Shown: in pieces, positions 1 through 9,002 of the stretch
How positions within the stretch are numbered: position 1 is the stretch's first letter
How the letters are laid out: each line of letters starts with the position of its first letter
Assembly (NCBI RefSeq): GCF_031432315.1
Contig: NZ_JAVKGO010000010.1
Location: 1-64,000 of the forward strand
Reading direction: 5' to 3'
Length of the DNA: 64,000 nt
Source: Serpentinicella sp031432315
GTDB lineage: Bacteria; Bacillota; Clostridia; Peptostreptococcales; Natronincolaceae
Program-made: the position numbers and the translations under genes
Notes under the pieces: generated by a model
What the model was told of the DNA's origin: nothing
The model's input: only the letters and a program-made list of their open reading frames with translations
Database searches by the model: none

Positions 1-81
1 AAAGTTAATAAAACAAGTTTAAAAAACTAAGAAAACAAGAGTAAATGTAAGAAAAAACAAGATTATATAGGGAGGAAGTTC

Positions 82-222
82 ATGTCAAATAATTTGCTAA
101 TTGTAATAATTGTTATTTTCCTTATTATTTTAGTATCATTACAATATTCTTTAAATAAAATTATTGTCATATTAAAAGAGCTAAAAGATATTTTATACCA
201 GCTTAATGGTAAACAAAGATGA
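82..222 (+). CDS. small single-pass membrane protein, 46 aa, unknown function
   Basis: A short reading frame starts at ATG 82, seven bases after a strong GGAGG site (71-75), and stops with TGA at 220-222. The protein opens with MSNN, then has an unbroken hydrophobic stretch at about residues 5-20, then a lysine- and leucine-rich amphipathic tail. It is a plausible inner-membrane anchor with a cytoplasmic tail. Nothing in it points to a function and I do not recognise the family. It lies just upstream of hpt, which has its own promoter 10 bases after this stop, so the two need not be co-transcribed. The ribosome binding site and composition make it likely to be real. Confidence 0.6.
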   Translation: MSNNLLIVIIVIFLIILVSLQYSLNKIIVILKELKDILYQLNGKQR

Positions 223-231
223 TTTAAGAAA

Positions 232-261
232 TTGACAAAGCTATGTCGTATAAATTACAAT
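232..261 (+). promoter_or_regulatory. sigma-A promoter for hpt
   Basis: TTGACA (232-237), an 18-base spacer and TACAAT (256-261). The predicted transcript starts near 268, about 30 bases before the hpt start codon. Confidence 0.6.
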
Positions 262-298
262 AAAGAAAGCATTACATATAAGACAATGGAGGATTATT

Positions 299-841
299 AT
301 GGACATAGAAAAAAAGGTATGGGAAGTACTTTGCTCAGAAGAGAGTATAAAAGGAAGACTAAATGAACTAGGTACACAGTTAACACAGGATTATAAAGAA
401 AAAAAATTATATGTTATTTCCTTATTAAAGGGTAGTTTTATTTTTGCAGCAGACTTAGTTAGAGAAATTAAAACACCAGTTAAAGTAAATTTTATTACTA
501 CGTCTAGCTATGGTCATTCGCTAGAGTCAACTGGCAGCGTTAAAATCGTTGCAGATATTGAAGACGATTTAACAGGCTATGATGTGTTAGTAGTGGATGA
601 CATAACAGACTCTGGGCTAACTATGAAGTATGTAATAGATCATTTAAAGAAAAAAAATGCTGCTAGCGTGAAAAGTTGTGTATTATTAGATAAACCTGAA
701 AGAAGACAAGTAAAAATTGAACCTGACTATGTTGGTTTTACTATTCCAGACAAATTTGTAGTAGGTTATGGGTTGAACTATGGTGACTATTATCGTAATA
801 TCCCTTATGTTTTCGCTGTAACCGATCAAGATAGAATCTAA
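299..841 (+). CDS. hpt: hypoxanthine phosphoribosyltransferase
   Basis: Converts hypoxanthine (and usually guanine) plus PRPP to IMP/GMP in cytosolic purine salvage. At 180 aa it has the usual length of bacterial HPRT. The PRPP-binding motif VLVVDDITDSGLT is at residues 96-108, and the LKGS loop that forms the non-proline cis peptide is at 43-46. The start at ATG 299 follows GGAGG at 288-292. It is a single-gene unit: a promoter lies at 232-261 and a strong terminator follows at 861-897. The transporter genes downstream have no evident link to it. The family assignment is secure; the exact base preference cannot be read from sequence. Confidence 0.94.
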   Translation: MDIEKKVWEVLCSEESIKGRLNELGTQLTQDYKEKKLYVISLLKGSFIFAADLVREIKTPVKVNFITTSSYGHSLESTGSVKIVADIEDDLTGYDVLVVDDITDSGLTMKYVIDHLKKKNAASVKSCVLLDKPERRQVKIEPDYVGFTIPDKFVVGYGLNYGDYYRNIPYVFAVTDQDRI

Positions 842-860
842 TTTAAATATAGCTTCTAGA

Positions 861-897
861 AGAATTCCTTAATGTTAAGGGATTCTTTTTATTTTTT
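861..897 (+). terminator. intrinsic terminator after hpt
   Basis: Arms 861-872 and 875-886 pair over 12 bp with one T.G pair, followed by a T-rich tail to 897. Separates hpt from the liv operon. Confidence 0.85.
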
Positions 898-967
898 GTT
901 ATAAATAATGCTTTTTTAACAAAAGATAACATTAAATATTGGTGATTTTCTGAGGAGGTATATATTA

Positions 968-1864
968 ATGACTACGTTTTTACAAAATGTTATTGCTGGT
1001 ATTGAAACAGGAAGTCTATATGCACTAGCGGCATTAGGCGTTGTTCTAATATACAGAGTATCTAGCGTAACTAACTTTGCACAGGGTGAAATGGCAATGC
1101 TAAGTAGTTTTGTTGCTTATACACTTTGGAAAAATCTATCTTTTATAATGGGCGGCGGAGATTTGACATATATAGTTGCCTTTATTGGGGCATTGATTTT
1201 TGCTATGTTATTTGGCTATTTAGTAGAAAGAATCTTTATAAGACCTGCTTTAAGAGGATCATTAGTAGGAAAAATGATTATTACTTTAGGGCTTATTATG
1301 ATTGTAAACGGTACAGCTAGAGCAATCTTTGGAACAGACACCCATGCTATGAGAAGAGCGATAACAAGACCAAGCTTTTATATAGGTAATTTATTAATTC
1401 GTCCCAATGCGTATTTTATTATTTTTCTTACTTTAATTATTATGTTTATATTGTTTTATTTGATTAGAAACACAATATTTGGCGTGGCAATTCGAGCTAC
1501 TGCTGAGAATGAAACAACTGCGAGACTGATGGGGATACCAACAAAAAAGATTTCATCGGCTTCGTGGATCATAGCGACTGTTTTAGGTGCAATTGCTGGT
1601 ATATTAATTGCTCCAGCAACAAATGTGCATACTAATATGATGGCAGATGTTCATCTGAAATCTTTTATAGCAGCAGTTCTTGGTGGATTTACTTCATTTG
1701 TAGGGCCAGTAATTGGCGGTTTAATAATAGGAATCATGGATAATTTAGTAGGCTATTATATTTCTTCAAAGTGGCGGACAGTTATCGTATATGGTTTTCT
1801 TATTTTAATTTTAGTTATTAAGCCAGCAGGGTTGTTTGGAAAAGTAACAAGAAAGAAGGTGTAG
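968..1864 (+). CDS. livH: branched-chain amino acid ABC transporter permease LivH
   Basis: One of two membrane subunits of a HAAT-type ABC importer for leucine, isoleucine and valine. The 298-aa protein is almost entirely hydrophobic, with about eight predicted helices. It carries family hallmarks near the N-terminus (GSLYALAALGVVLIYR, then NFAQGE) and the C-terminal FVGPVIGGLIIG region. The start at ATG 968 follows GAGGAGG at 952-958. It is the first gene of livH-livM-livG-livF-binding protein; livM begins one base after its stop. HAAT systems can also carry urea or other amides, so the substrate is inferred from the family and not proven. Confidence 0.92.
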   Translation: MTTFLQNVIAGIETGSLYALAALGVVLIYRVSSVTNFAQGEMAMLSSFVAYTLWKNLSFIMGGGDLTYIVAFIGALIFAMLFGYLVERIFIRPALRGSLVGKMIITLGLIMIVNGTARAIFGTDTHAMRRAITRPSFYIGNLLIRPNAYFIIFLTLIIMFILFYLIRNTIFGVAIRATAENETTARLMGIPTKKISSASWIIATVLGAIAGILIAPATNVHTNMMADVHLKSFIAAVLGGFTSFVGPVIGGLIIGIMDNLVGYYISSKWRTVIVYGFLILILVIKPAGLFGKVTRKKV

Positions 1865-1865
1865 T

Positions 1866-2900
1866 ATGGCTGGATTAAATAGTGATATAAAAACAGCATC
1901 AAAAAGTAGCATTTTAAAAAGAAGACCTGGCAGTTATGTAATTGTTGGTATGATTTTTTTACTCATCCCAATTATTAATCTGATAAACCCAATTTTTGCT
2001 CACTCTACTATGACATTGCTAAACCGTGTTGTTATTTTTTCCATTGCAGCTTTAGGATTTAATATTTTATTAGGGTATTCAGGTCAAGTGTCCTTAGGGC
2101 ATGGGGCATTTATGGGATTAGGCGCATATATATCAGCATATCTAACGATGCGACTGGAGCTTCCCTTTTTACTTGCATTATTTTTAGCTGGTGTTATTCC
2201 AATGATATTAGGCATCGGTTTAGGACTAGTTGCATTACGATTGGAGAGGTTATACTTAGCCATTGCTACTTTGGGACTAGGTGTGACGATTCAACATGTA
2301 TTTTTAGAGTGGACAGAATTTACAAATGGACACGCCGGGCTAAGAAGAATACCGATACCATCAATTTTAGGATTTAGTTTCCGGCAAAGAGAATACTACT
2401 TGATTATGTCTACAATCATACTAGTTTGCTTAGCTATTTTTGCATATAACTTTATCCACTCAAAAACAGGACGCGCTTTAGTAGCCATGAGAGATAGTGA
2501 GCACGCGTCTCAAGCTATGGGAATTAGTTTGTTTAGGTATAAGCTAATAGCTTTTTCTTTGAGTACATTTTATGTTGGGATTGCAGGTTCTCTATATGCT
2601 CACCTGTTTAGGTATATTGAACCTGGAACCTGGGGTGCTGAGCTATCCCTTGATTTATTAGCAATGGTTGTAATCGGTGGAATAGCATCCATAGGAGGAA
2701 GTATAGTTGGAGCAGCGTTTATACAAGTACTTCCTAGAGTTATGCAAAATGTACCGCTCCTTAGAGGAATATCAAATATAAATTTTATATTAACAGGTAT
2801 TGCCTTAATCCTTGTTATTATATATTTTCCCCAGGGGATTATTAGACAATTTGTAAAGCTTTGGAACAAATTAACCTATAAGAAATCAGTTTCTAAGTAG
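1866..2900 (+). CDS. livM: branched-chain amino acid ABC transporter permease LivM
   Basis: Second membrane subunit of the importer, expected to pair with LivH. At 344 aa it has the usual LivM length. It has a positively charged N-terminus (KRRPGSY), about nine to ten helices, the GYSGQVSLGHGAFMGLGAY signature near residues 70-88, and the cytoplasmic coupling-helix region SEHASQAMGIS near 210-220. The start at ATG 1866 is one base beyond the livH stop, so translational coupling is likely. LivG follows after 23 bases. The shadow frame on the opposite strand at 2600-2869 has no support. Confidence 0.92.
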   Translation: MAGLNSDIKTASKSSILKRRPGSYVIVGMIFLLIPIINLINPIFAHSTMTLLNRVVIFSIAALGFNILLGYSGQVSLGHGAFMGLGAYISAYLTMRLELPFLLALFLAGVIPMILGIGLGLVALRLERLYLAIATLGLGVTIQHVFLEWTEFTNGHAGLRRIPIPSILGFSFRQREYYLIMSTIILVCLAIFAYNFIHSKTGRALVAMRDSEHASQAMGISLFRYKLIAFSLSTFYVGIAGSLYAHLFRYIEPGTWGAELSLDLLAMVVIGGIASIGGSIVGAAFIQVLPRVMQNVPLLRGISNINFILTGIALILVIIYFPQGIIRQFVKLWNKLTYKKSVSK

Positions 2901-2923
2901 TAGAGCGACTGAGGAGGATGAGC

Positions 2924-3706
2924 ATGAGTATATTACAGGTGAAAGATCTATCGATTAGCTTTGGTGGATTAAAGGCTGTTGATAATGTAACATTTGAGGT
3001 TCAAGAAAAAAGTATTTACGGTTTAATTGGACCAAATGGTGCTGGTAAAACAACAATATTTAATTGTATTAGTCGGTTTTATACGCCTGACGAGGGAAAG
3101 GTGATTTTCACACCAGGTGGTGATCGTTCAATAAATTTATTAGATTATCCCGTTTATAAAGTAATTAATAAAGGATTAGCTAGGACGTTTCAAAATGTTG
3201 AGCTATTCAAAATGATGTCTGTCATAGAAAACATTGTGGTAGGACAACACAGCCATATACAAACCAACTTTTTAATTGAAGGCTTTAAACTCCCAAAAGT
3301 TAAGCGGGAAGAAGAAAGAGTAAAGTCAAAAGCAATTGAGATAATGAAATTTCTAGGTCTGTCAGGCATAGAGAATGAATCAGCAGCAGCCCAATCTTAT
3401 GGCACACAAAAACTAATAGAGTTAGCCAGAGCACTTGTATCAGAGCCAAAATTAATTATTTTAGATGAGCCCGCTGCAGGCATGAATAGTACAGAAACGA
3501 AAGAACTAGCAAAATTAATTAGAAAAATAAGAGATAAATTTGGTACAACTATTTTATTAGTGGAACATGATATGGGGCTAGTAATGGATATTTGTGAAAG
3601 AATATGTGCAATAAATTTTGGGAAAAAAATTGCTGAGGGAACACCAAAGGAGATACAAAATAATCCAACCGTACAAGAAGCTTATCTTGGAAAGGAGGAT
3701 GCATAA
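2924..3706 (+). CDS. livG: branched-chain amino acid ABC transporter ATPase LivG
   Basis: Cytoplasmic ATPase subunit energising LivHM. The Walker A motif GPNGAGKTT is at residues 36-44. The degenerate family signature SYGTQK at 158-163 replaces LSGGQ, as is usual in LivG. Walker B with LIILDEPAAGMN is at 177-188, and the H-loop is in LLVEHDMGLV. I prefer ATG 2924 (260 aa) over ATG 2918, because GAGGAGG at 2911-2917 directly abuts the upstream ATG but sits six bases from 2924. LivF begins one base after the stop. Confidence 0.92.
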   Translation: MSILQVKDLSISFGGLKAVDNVTFEVQEKSIYGLIGPNGAGKTTIFNCISRFYTPDEGKVIFTPGGDRSINLLDYPVYKVINKGLARTFQNVELFKMMSVIENIVVGQHSHIQTNFLIEGFKLPKVKREEERVKSKAIEIMKFLGLSGIENESAAAQSYGTQKLIELARALVSEPKLIILDEPAAGMNSTETKELAKLIRKIRDKFGTTILLVEHDMGLVMDICERICAINFGKKIAEGTPKEIQNNPTVQEAYLGKEDA

Positions 3707-3707
3707 A

Positions 3708-4415
3708 ATGCTCAGTATAAAGGATTTAGATGTGTATTATGGATATGTTCACGCATTAAAAAAAGTGACAATGGATATCCCACAAGGAAAGATAGTTGCA
3801 TTACTTGGAGCAAATGGAGCAGGGAAAACAACAACATTAAAGGCAATATCAGGCTTAGTACAAATGAAAAATGGCAGCATTGTTTTAGAAGAAAAACATC
3901 TGAAAAATATGCCTGTAGAAAAAATAGTTTCACTAGGAATTGTTCAATCTCCTGAAGGGAGGCAAATCTTTTCTGCTTTAACTGTTGAAGATAATTTAAA
4001 AATAGGAACCTATACCCTAAAAGACAAGAAAAATACAAAGTCTCTCTATGATAGGGTATACTCATACTTTCCTAGACTTGGGGAAAGAAAAAGTCAGGTG
4101 GCAGGAACATTATCTGGGGGAGAACAGCAAATGCTCGCAATAGGAAGAGCGCTTATGGCAAAACCTAAGATTCTTTTACTAGATGAACCATCATTAGGTT
4201 TAGCACCATTAATAGTTAAAAATATTTTCTCAATTATAAAAGATATTAATAAGGAAGGCACAACAATTTTATTAGTTGAACAAAATGCAGTACAAGCACT
4301 GTCAATTGCCCACTATGGCTATATTTTAGAGACGGGTAAAATTGTTCATCATGGACAGGCAAAAGACTTGAGACACGATGAAAAAGTGATACAGGCATAC
4401 TTAGGAGGGCAATAA
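3708..4415 (+). CDS. livF: branched-chain amino acid ABC transporter ATPase LivF
   Basis: Second ATPase subunit of the importer, forming a heterodimer with LivG. From ATG 3708 the protein is 235 aa, the standard LivF length. The start follows AAAGGAGG at 3691-3698 inside the end of livG; a longer in-frame extension from 3618 only overlaps livG and is not credible. The Walker A motif GANGAGKT is at residues 34-41, a canonical LSGGEQQ signature is present, and Walker B is in LLLDEPSLGLAP. The family-typical SPEGR motif occurs near residue 84. An 89-base gap separates it from the binding-protein gene. Confidence 0.92.
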   Translation: MLSIKDLDVYYGYVHALKKVTMDIPQGKIVALLGANGAGKTTTLKAISGLVQMKNGSIVLEEKHLKNMPVEKIVSLGIVQSPEGRQIFSALTVEDNLKIGTYTLKDKKNTKSLYDRVYSYFPRLGERKSQVAGTLSGGEQQMLAIGRALMAKPKILLLDEPSLGLAPLIVKNIFSIIKDINKEGTTILLVEQNAVQALSIAHYGYILETGKIVHHGQAKDLRHDEKVIQAYLGGQ

Positions 4416-4504
4416 ATTAATTTAATTCCGGTTTATTTTGCACACGAAACTAAAGTTAATAAAAATATTGTAAAATAGAAAACTATTATGAGGAGGAATG
4501 ACCA

Positions 4505-5728
4505 ATGTTTTTGAATGTCAAGCGTAGAAAAACGATACTAATATGTTTACTGATTTTAGTAGTTATCATCACAGTAATAGGTTGTGGACAAGACACAGAG
4601 GGAACAGATGGATATGCTCAAGGGGTAACTGACGATCAAATAAAAATTGGAACAATAGGTGTAATGTCCGGTCCATTATCCTTTATTGGAGCACCTTACT
4701 TTCAAGGTATGGAAGCATATTTAAAAATGATAAATGATGATGGTGGTGTAAATGGTAGAACCATACAACTTTTTAAAGAAGATGATGAATTTGATCCAGG
4801 ACAAGCAATAGCATCAGCAGAGCGACTAGTATATGATGAAAATGTATTTGCTATTGTTGGACAATTAGGTACACCTGGCGTAATGGCAACAGCCGAAATC
4901 GTTGAACAAGAGGGCATGCCATCTGTTTATTTTGGATCAGGTGCAGCGGAACTAACGGAACTTGGTGAAAACTTTTTTCCTGTACAACCTAATTATGTTT
5001 ACGAAGGAATGTTAATGTCAAAGTACGCAATCGACTATTTTGAAGCAGAATCTATTGCTGTATTATATAGCAATGATGATGTTGGTAATGAGGGTATTAT
5101 TGGTATAAGGGAAGGGCTAGATGAGCTTGGAAAAAGAGATTTACTAACGCTGGAAAGACCATTTAATCCTGAAGATACAGACTTTACAACAGATATGCTA
5201 CGAACAATTGAAGCGGATCCCGACTTAGTTATTGTTTTTGGGTTATCGAATAGTGTGGCTAATATCCTATCTAATGCAGAGGAATATAACGTAAATGTAC
5301 CTATGCTTACAACGTATTCAAATGCTGATGCTTCATTTTTAGTTTTAGCATCAGATAGAGCACCAGTAGCAGTTGAAAATGTTCATGTTATGGGCTGGTT
5401 AGATGTTGAAGAAGAAAAATTAGAACCTTTAATCAATGCAATGGAAACTTATTTCCCTCAAGGAAATCCATTCAATGCCTACACGATGGCAGGCTGGGTT
5501 GCAGCTGAGACATTCGTTGCAGGCTTACGAGAAGCTGGAGATGATTTAACCTGGGAAGGATATATAAATGCAATGGATAATCTTCACTTCACAGAGGGAT
5601 TAGCACCAGAAATCTCTTTTGCCCCAGGCGAAAGGCAGGGTGTAACAATGATGGCAATAAGTGAAGTAGTTAGAGATGATGATGGCAACTACATGTTCCA
5701 GACAGTAACAGACTTTAATGAATTTTAA
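4505..5728 (+). CDS. livJ: branched-chain amino acid ABC transporter substrate-binding lipoprotein
   Basis: Extracellular receptor that delivers substrate to LivHM. The 407-aa protein has a lysine/arginine N-terminus, a hydrophobic segment and the lipobox VIGC with Cys27, so it should be lipid-anchored as in other Gram-positive receptors. After a short linker comes a two-lobed type-1 periplasmic-binding fold (residues about 45-400, beginning IKIGTIGVMSGPLS). It closes the liv operon and ends at a hairpin (5731-5755) facing the convergent dapH. RBS GAGGAGG at 4490-4496. The family is certain; the ligand is inferred from the transporter class. Confidence 0.88.
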   Translation: MFLNVKRRKTILICLLILVVIITVIGCGQDTEGTDGYAQGVTDDQIKIGTIGVMSGPLSFIGAPYFQGMEAYLKMINDDGGVNGRTIQLFKEDDEFDPGQAIASAERLVYDENVFAIVGQLGTPGVMATAEIVEQEGMPSVYFGSGAAELTELGENFFPVQPNYVYEGMLMSKYAIDYFEAESIAVLYSNDDVGNEGIIGIREGLDELGKRDLLTLERPFNPEDTDFTTDMLRTIEADPDLVIVFGLSNSVANILSNAEEYNVNVPMLTTYSNADASFLVLASDRAPVAVENVHVMGWLDVEEEKLEPLINAMETYFPQGNPFNAYTMAGWVAAETFVAGLREAGDDLTWEGYINAMDNLHFTEGLAPEISFAPGERQGVTMMAISEVVRDDDGNYMFQTVTDFNEF

Positions 5729-5730
5729 TC

Positions 5731-5755
5731 AAAGCCAGTTCTTATGAACTGGCTT
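5731..5755. terminator. bidirectional terminator between the liv operon and dapH
   Basis: Perfect 11-bp stem (5731-5741 with 5745-5755) and a 3-base loop in the 47-base gap between convergent genes. The stem ends in AAA/TTT on both strands, but the tails are short of T. Confidence 0.65.
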
Positions 5756-5775
5756 TAATGTATATTAGAATTCTC

Positions 5776-6483
5776 CTATCGCAGATCTTCTAAAAGTTGA
5801 ACTTTATCGTTGGTTTTGTTATCTTTAGTTTTAATAATTTTAGCGGGGGTCCCAGCGACAACTGTATTTGGACGAATATCCTTTGTTACTACAGAACCTG
5901 CACCAATAACAGCACCTTTACCAATGACAACACCTTCAAGAACTACAACATTAGCACCAATAAATACATTGTCTTCAATTACAACAGATTTACTGCTCGG
6001 GGGTTCTAAAACACCAGCAATTACCGTTCCGGCGCCAACATGCACGTTTTTTCCTATTATTGCTCTAGCGCCAATAACACAATTCATATCGATCATAGTA
6101 TTTTGCCCAATTGTTGCTCCTATATTAATGACCGCGCCCATCATAATTACAACATTTTTTTGGATTATAACCCCTTCCCTTATTACAGCACCAGGCTCAA
6201 TTCTTGCATTTAGCTCAAGTAAGTTTAGTAAAGGAATTGCTGAGTTTTTACGGTCGAATTCCAAGTGGTAATGTTCAATTGTATTTTTATTTTTATCAAG
6301 AATCTCCTTTATTTCATTAAATTCACCAATCAAAATCCAAAAAGAATTAGAACCAAATGATTTAACACTTAAATCGAATGGTTTATTTATATAACCTTGG
6401 ATGTACGCTTTTATTGGTGTTGTTTTTTTTGCGTCCTTAATGTACTTGGCAATTGCTTTGGGGTCTTGAATATCAATAGGCAT
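5776..6483 (-). CDS. dapH: tetrahydrodipicolinate N-acetyltransferase
   Basis: Acetylates 2,3,4,5-tetrahydrodipicolinate in the acetyl-DAP branch of lysine/diaminopimelate synthesis, so it also feeds peptidoglycan and dipicolinate metabolism. The 235-aa protein matches the usual DapH length. It has an N-terminal DapH domain (IKAYIQGYINKP...), then a long left-handed beta-helix of hexapeptide repeats (for example IGATIGQNT, IGKGAVIGAGSVVT) from about residue 85 to 215. I chose ATG 6483: AAAGGA lies nine bases upstream, whereas the TTG at 6501 and ATG at 6492 have no room for a site. It is divergent from an M20 deacylase that fits the next-but-one step. Confidence 0.92.
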   Translation of the reverse strand: MPIDIQDPKAIAKYIKDAKKTTPIKAYIQGYINKPFDLSVKSFGSNSFWILIGEFNEIKEILDKNKNTIEHYHLEFDRKNSAIPLLNLLELNARIEPGAVIREGVIIQKNVVIMMGAVINIGATIGQNTMIDMNCVIGARAIIGKNVHVGAGTVIAGVLEPPSSKSVVIEDNVFIGANVVVLEGVVIGKGAVIGAGSVVTKDIRPNTVVAGTPAKIIKTKDNKTNDKVQLLEDLR

Positions 6484-6816
6484 AAATCTCATTCCTTTCA
6501 ATCATTTTTTATACAGCGTCCTATAGACGAAAACTTTCAATAGGGTTTCAACTGACTCATAATAAATTTATGACTGAAAACAGATAATAATCCTAGATTT
6601 TAAAAAATATTAATGAAATGTCACTTAAAAAGGATTTAAGTAGTGTCCATTAGGGTTTATTCACCCACAATTTTTTATATAATTCATATCTACTTTAATT
6701 ATGTACTCTAAAGTTTTTTTATAGTAATTATGCAATTTCCTCTAGTAAGAAGTTGAATTTATTGTTATTAAACTATAAAATTAGTTATACGTATTTACAA
6801 TGAAAGGATTGATACT
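6484..6816. other. 333-base divergent intergenic region, dapH / M20 amidohydrolase
   Basis: Contains one good promoter toward the amidohydrolase (6753-6781) and an imperfect palindrome near 6553-6577 (TGACTCATAA against TTATGACT). I looked for a lysine riboswitch or T-box and found no matching conserved segments. No convincing small reading frame with a ribosome binding site is present. A promoter for dapH must lie here, but I could not pick one with confidence. Confidence 0.5.
6753..6781 (+). promoter_or_regulatory. sigma-A promoter for the M20 amidohydrolase
   Basis: TTGAAT (6753-6758), 17-base spacer, TAAAAT (6776-6781). The start codon is 36 bases downstream. Confidence 0.5.
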
Positions 6817-7977
6817 ATGTTCAGCACAAAAATAGAGCATCTAGGAGAACTAATAAAGAATGTAAGACAGGACTTACATAAAATACCTGAAATCGCTTTT
6901 GAGGAATTCAAAACAGCATTATACATAGAACAATTTTTAAAAGACTTGGGTGTTTCCTTTGAAAAGGGTATTGTAGGTACAGGAATTCTAGTTTCTTTCA
7001 AAGGCGTTAGCCCAACAAAAACCATATGCTTTAGAGCAGATATGGATGCACTGGATGTTGAAGAGCAAAATGATGTTAGTTATAAATCTCAGCACAATAA
7101 AAGAATGCATGCTTGTGGACATGATGGACATATGGCCATATTGTTAGGTTTAGCAAAATTTTTAAAAGATCATGAGGATAGGATTAAAGATAATATTATT
7201 TTGTTATTTCAGCCAGCGGAAGAGGGACCAGGGGGCGCAGCACCTATAATAGATAATGGGATTCTAAAAAAGTATGGCGTGAGTGAAATTTATGGACTAC
7301 ATTTATTTCCAAATATAAGTGAAGGGAAATTTGGCGTTAAAAAAGGACCTATGATGTCACAAACAGGGGAATTTGACATTTTGATAAAAGGTAAAAGTGG
7401 ACATGGGGCAATGCCTCATACTGCGTTAGATAGTATAGTAATCGCATCTGAAATGGTAATAGGATTACAGTCAATAATTAGTCGAACTGTTAACCCAATT
7501 GAACCAGCCGTACTTACTATAGGTAGAATAGATGGGGGAGAAATAAGAAACGTTATTGCAAAACAAGTAAAGCTAGAGGGAACAATTAGAACTTTTAGTC
7601 AAGAAGTATATGACTTAATTAAAGGTAAAATAAATGACTTTAAAAAAGGCTATGAGACCAGTTACGGATGTACTATAGAAGTAATATTTAGAGATATGTA
7701 TCCAGCAGTTATTAATGATGAAACATTAACCCAATGTTTTATAGATGCCCAAAATGAAGGAACCGTTGAAATTATTGACCCAATTATGCTAGCGGAGGAC
7801 TTTTCATATTATCAAAAGGAAATACCGGGAGTATTCTTCTTTTTAGGTACAAAAAATGAAAGTAAAGGATATACATATCCTTTACATAATGGCGCCTTTA
7901 ATTTTGATGAGAAAGTTCTCCAGGTAGGGTTAGATGGTTTTGTTAAGATACTAATACAACGTGGTGCTCTAGTTTAG
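6817..7977 (+). CDS. M20D amidohydrolase, probable N-acetyl-diaminopimelate deacetylase
   Basis: A two-domain zinc-type amidohydrolase of 386 aa. Metal-ligand motifs are visible: the HACGHDGH block at residues 98-105, the acidic pair E135-E136 in PAEEGPGG, the dimerisation-domain histidine in SGHGAMPH, and a C-terminal LHNGAFNF. The M20D group covers N-acetyl-DAP deacetylase, hippurate hydrolase and indole-acetyl-amino-acid hydrolases, which cannot be told apart by eye. The divergent dapH neighbour makes acetyl-DAP deacetylation the best guess (inference). The start at ATG 6817 follows AAAGGA at 6801-6806. A CPBP protease gene follows 16 bases downstream and is probably co-transcribed. Confidence 0.82.
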   Translation: MFSTKIEHLGELIKNVRQDLHKIPEIAFEEFKTALYIEQFLKDLGVSFEKGIVGTGILVSFKGVSPTKTICFRADMDALDVEEQNDVSYKSQHNKRMHACGHDGHMAILLGLAKFLKDHEDRIKDNIILLFQPAEEGPGGAAPIIDNGILKKYGVSEIYGLHLFPNISEGKFGVKKGPMMSQTGEFDILIKGKSGHGAMPHTALDSIVIASEMVIGLQSIISRTVNPIEPAVLTIGRIDGGEIRNVIAKQVKLEGTIRTFSQEVYDLIKGKINDFKKGYETSYGCTIEVIFRDMYPAVINDETLTQCFIDAQNEGTVEIIDPIMLAEDFSYYQKEIPGVFFFLGTKNESKGYTYPLHNGAFNFDEKVLQVGLDGFVKILIQRGALV

Positions 7978-7993
7978 TCTAAGGAGTGAAAAA

Positions 7994-8926
7994 ATGGAAA
8001 AAAAGTTAAAGGTATTAGATGGCAATATACTGTACGTAATAAGTGCATTAATATTTCTGTTTATAGGGATGTTTTTACATTTTGAAGATGAACGTATTGG
8101 GTTAATCATGATACAAGTTTTTGTTGTCTTAATTCCTCCAATAATATATTTAAAATTAAAAGGCTTGAGTGTAAAAAAAATAATGCGATTTAATAAATTA
8201 AGAGGAAAACATAGTTTCTTAATTGTATGTATAACCATTTTGATGTATCCCGCAGCTATGTTAGGAAATATGCTTTTATTAATAATTCTTAGTTTGTTTG
8301 GTGAACTTCATCCTCCTCAAATACCAACAGCAGAAAATGTTGGGGAGTACGTTATTTTGATGCTAATTGTTTCGATCACAGCAGGTATTTGTGAAGAAGT
8401 ATTCTTCAGAGGTTTCATGCTTAGAGCTTATGAATCAATAGGAAAAAGAAAGGCAATTATTTTTACTGCGGTTTTATTTGGGATGTTTCATTTTAATTTA
8501 TACAACTTATTTGGACCTATTGTACTAGGCTTAGTGTTTGGATACCTTGTTTACTTAACTAATTCTATATATGCTGGAATTATTGGTCATATAGTAAATA
8601 ATGGATTTGCTATGACTTTAGCCTTTGCCATTAATGTATTTTCATCGAACACCCAAGGGGATATAGTTGCTGAACCGGAAATATCAGTAACTTTAAGTCT
8701 AATTGTTACATTTATATTTTTCAGTATAATAGCCTCCTTTACCGGCTATTTAGCTTATCAGCTAATAAAAACGATCAAAAAGGATTTGGCCCATGAATTA
8801 AATAAAGAATTTGAAGTAGTAGAAAAAAAGACTAGATTTTGGGAGTTTACTCCATTACTTATTGTAATTTTTATATTTGCTTTTGTATCTTCATTTCAAA
8901 TAAGGCAAATTCTTAATATGTTGTAA
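7994..8926 (+). CDS. CPBP-family intramembrane metalloprotease
   Basis: A 310-aa polytopic membrane protein with the three motifs of the CPBP (Rce1-like, formerly Abi) protease family in order: EEVFFRG (E134, E135, R139), FGMFHFN (H166) and HIVNN (H199, N203). All putative catalytic residues are present, so it looks active. About eight helices are predicted, with the last near residues 290-306. The start at ATG 7994 has GGAG at 7982-7985. It sits 16 bases after the amidohydrolase and is likely its operon partner, though no functional link is evident. Substrates are unknown. Confidence 0.85.
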   Translation: MEKKLKVLDGNILYVISALIFLFIGMFLHFEDERIGLIMIQVFVVLIPPIIYLKLKGLSVKKIMRFNKLRGKHSFLIVCITILMYPAAMLGNMLLLIILSLFGELHPPQIPTAENVGEYVILMLIVSITAGICEEVFFRGFMLRAYESIGKRKAIIFTAVLFGMFHFNLYNLFGPIVLGLVFGYLVYLTNSIYAGIIGHIVNNGFAMTLAFAINVFSSNTQGDIVAEPEISVTLSLIVTFIFFSIIASFTGYLAYQLIKTIKKDLAHELNKEFEVVEKKTRFWEFTPLLIVIFIFAFVSSFQIRQILNML

Positions 8927-8954
8927 TAAGAAGATAAAAATCTGTTAATGAAAT

Positions 8955-8984
8955 GAATAAACTGCTTATACAGCGTACATAATA
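8955..8984 (+). promoter_or_regulatory. sigma-G-like forespore promoter for the SASP gene
   Basis: GAATA (8955-8959), 18-base spacer, CATAATA (8978-8984). This fits the published sigma-G pattern gHATR / cATnMTA. Transcription would start close to the GGAGG at 8991-8995, giving a short leader. Confidence 0.45.
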
Positions 8985-9002
8985 ACCATAGGAGGTCATG
9001 CT

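Noticed and set aside
3618..3707. A 30-residue N-terminal extension of livF from 3618
   Set aside because: It lies wholly within livG in another frame; AAAGGAGG at 3691-3698 sets ATG 3708.
6484..6501. TTG 6501 as the dapH start
   Set aside because: It overlaps the AAAGGA site that correctly serves ATG 6483.
6484..6816. Lysine riboswitch or T-box between dapH and the amidohydrolase
   Set aside because: No conserved L-box core or GGTGG-type T-box is present.
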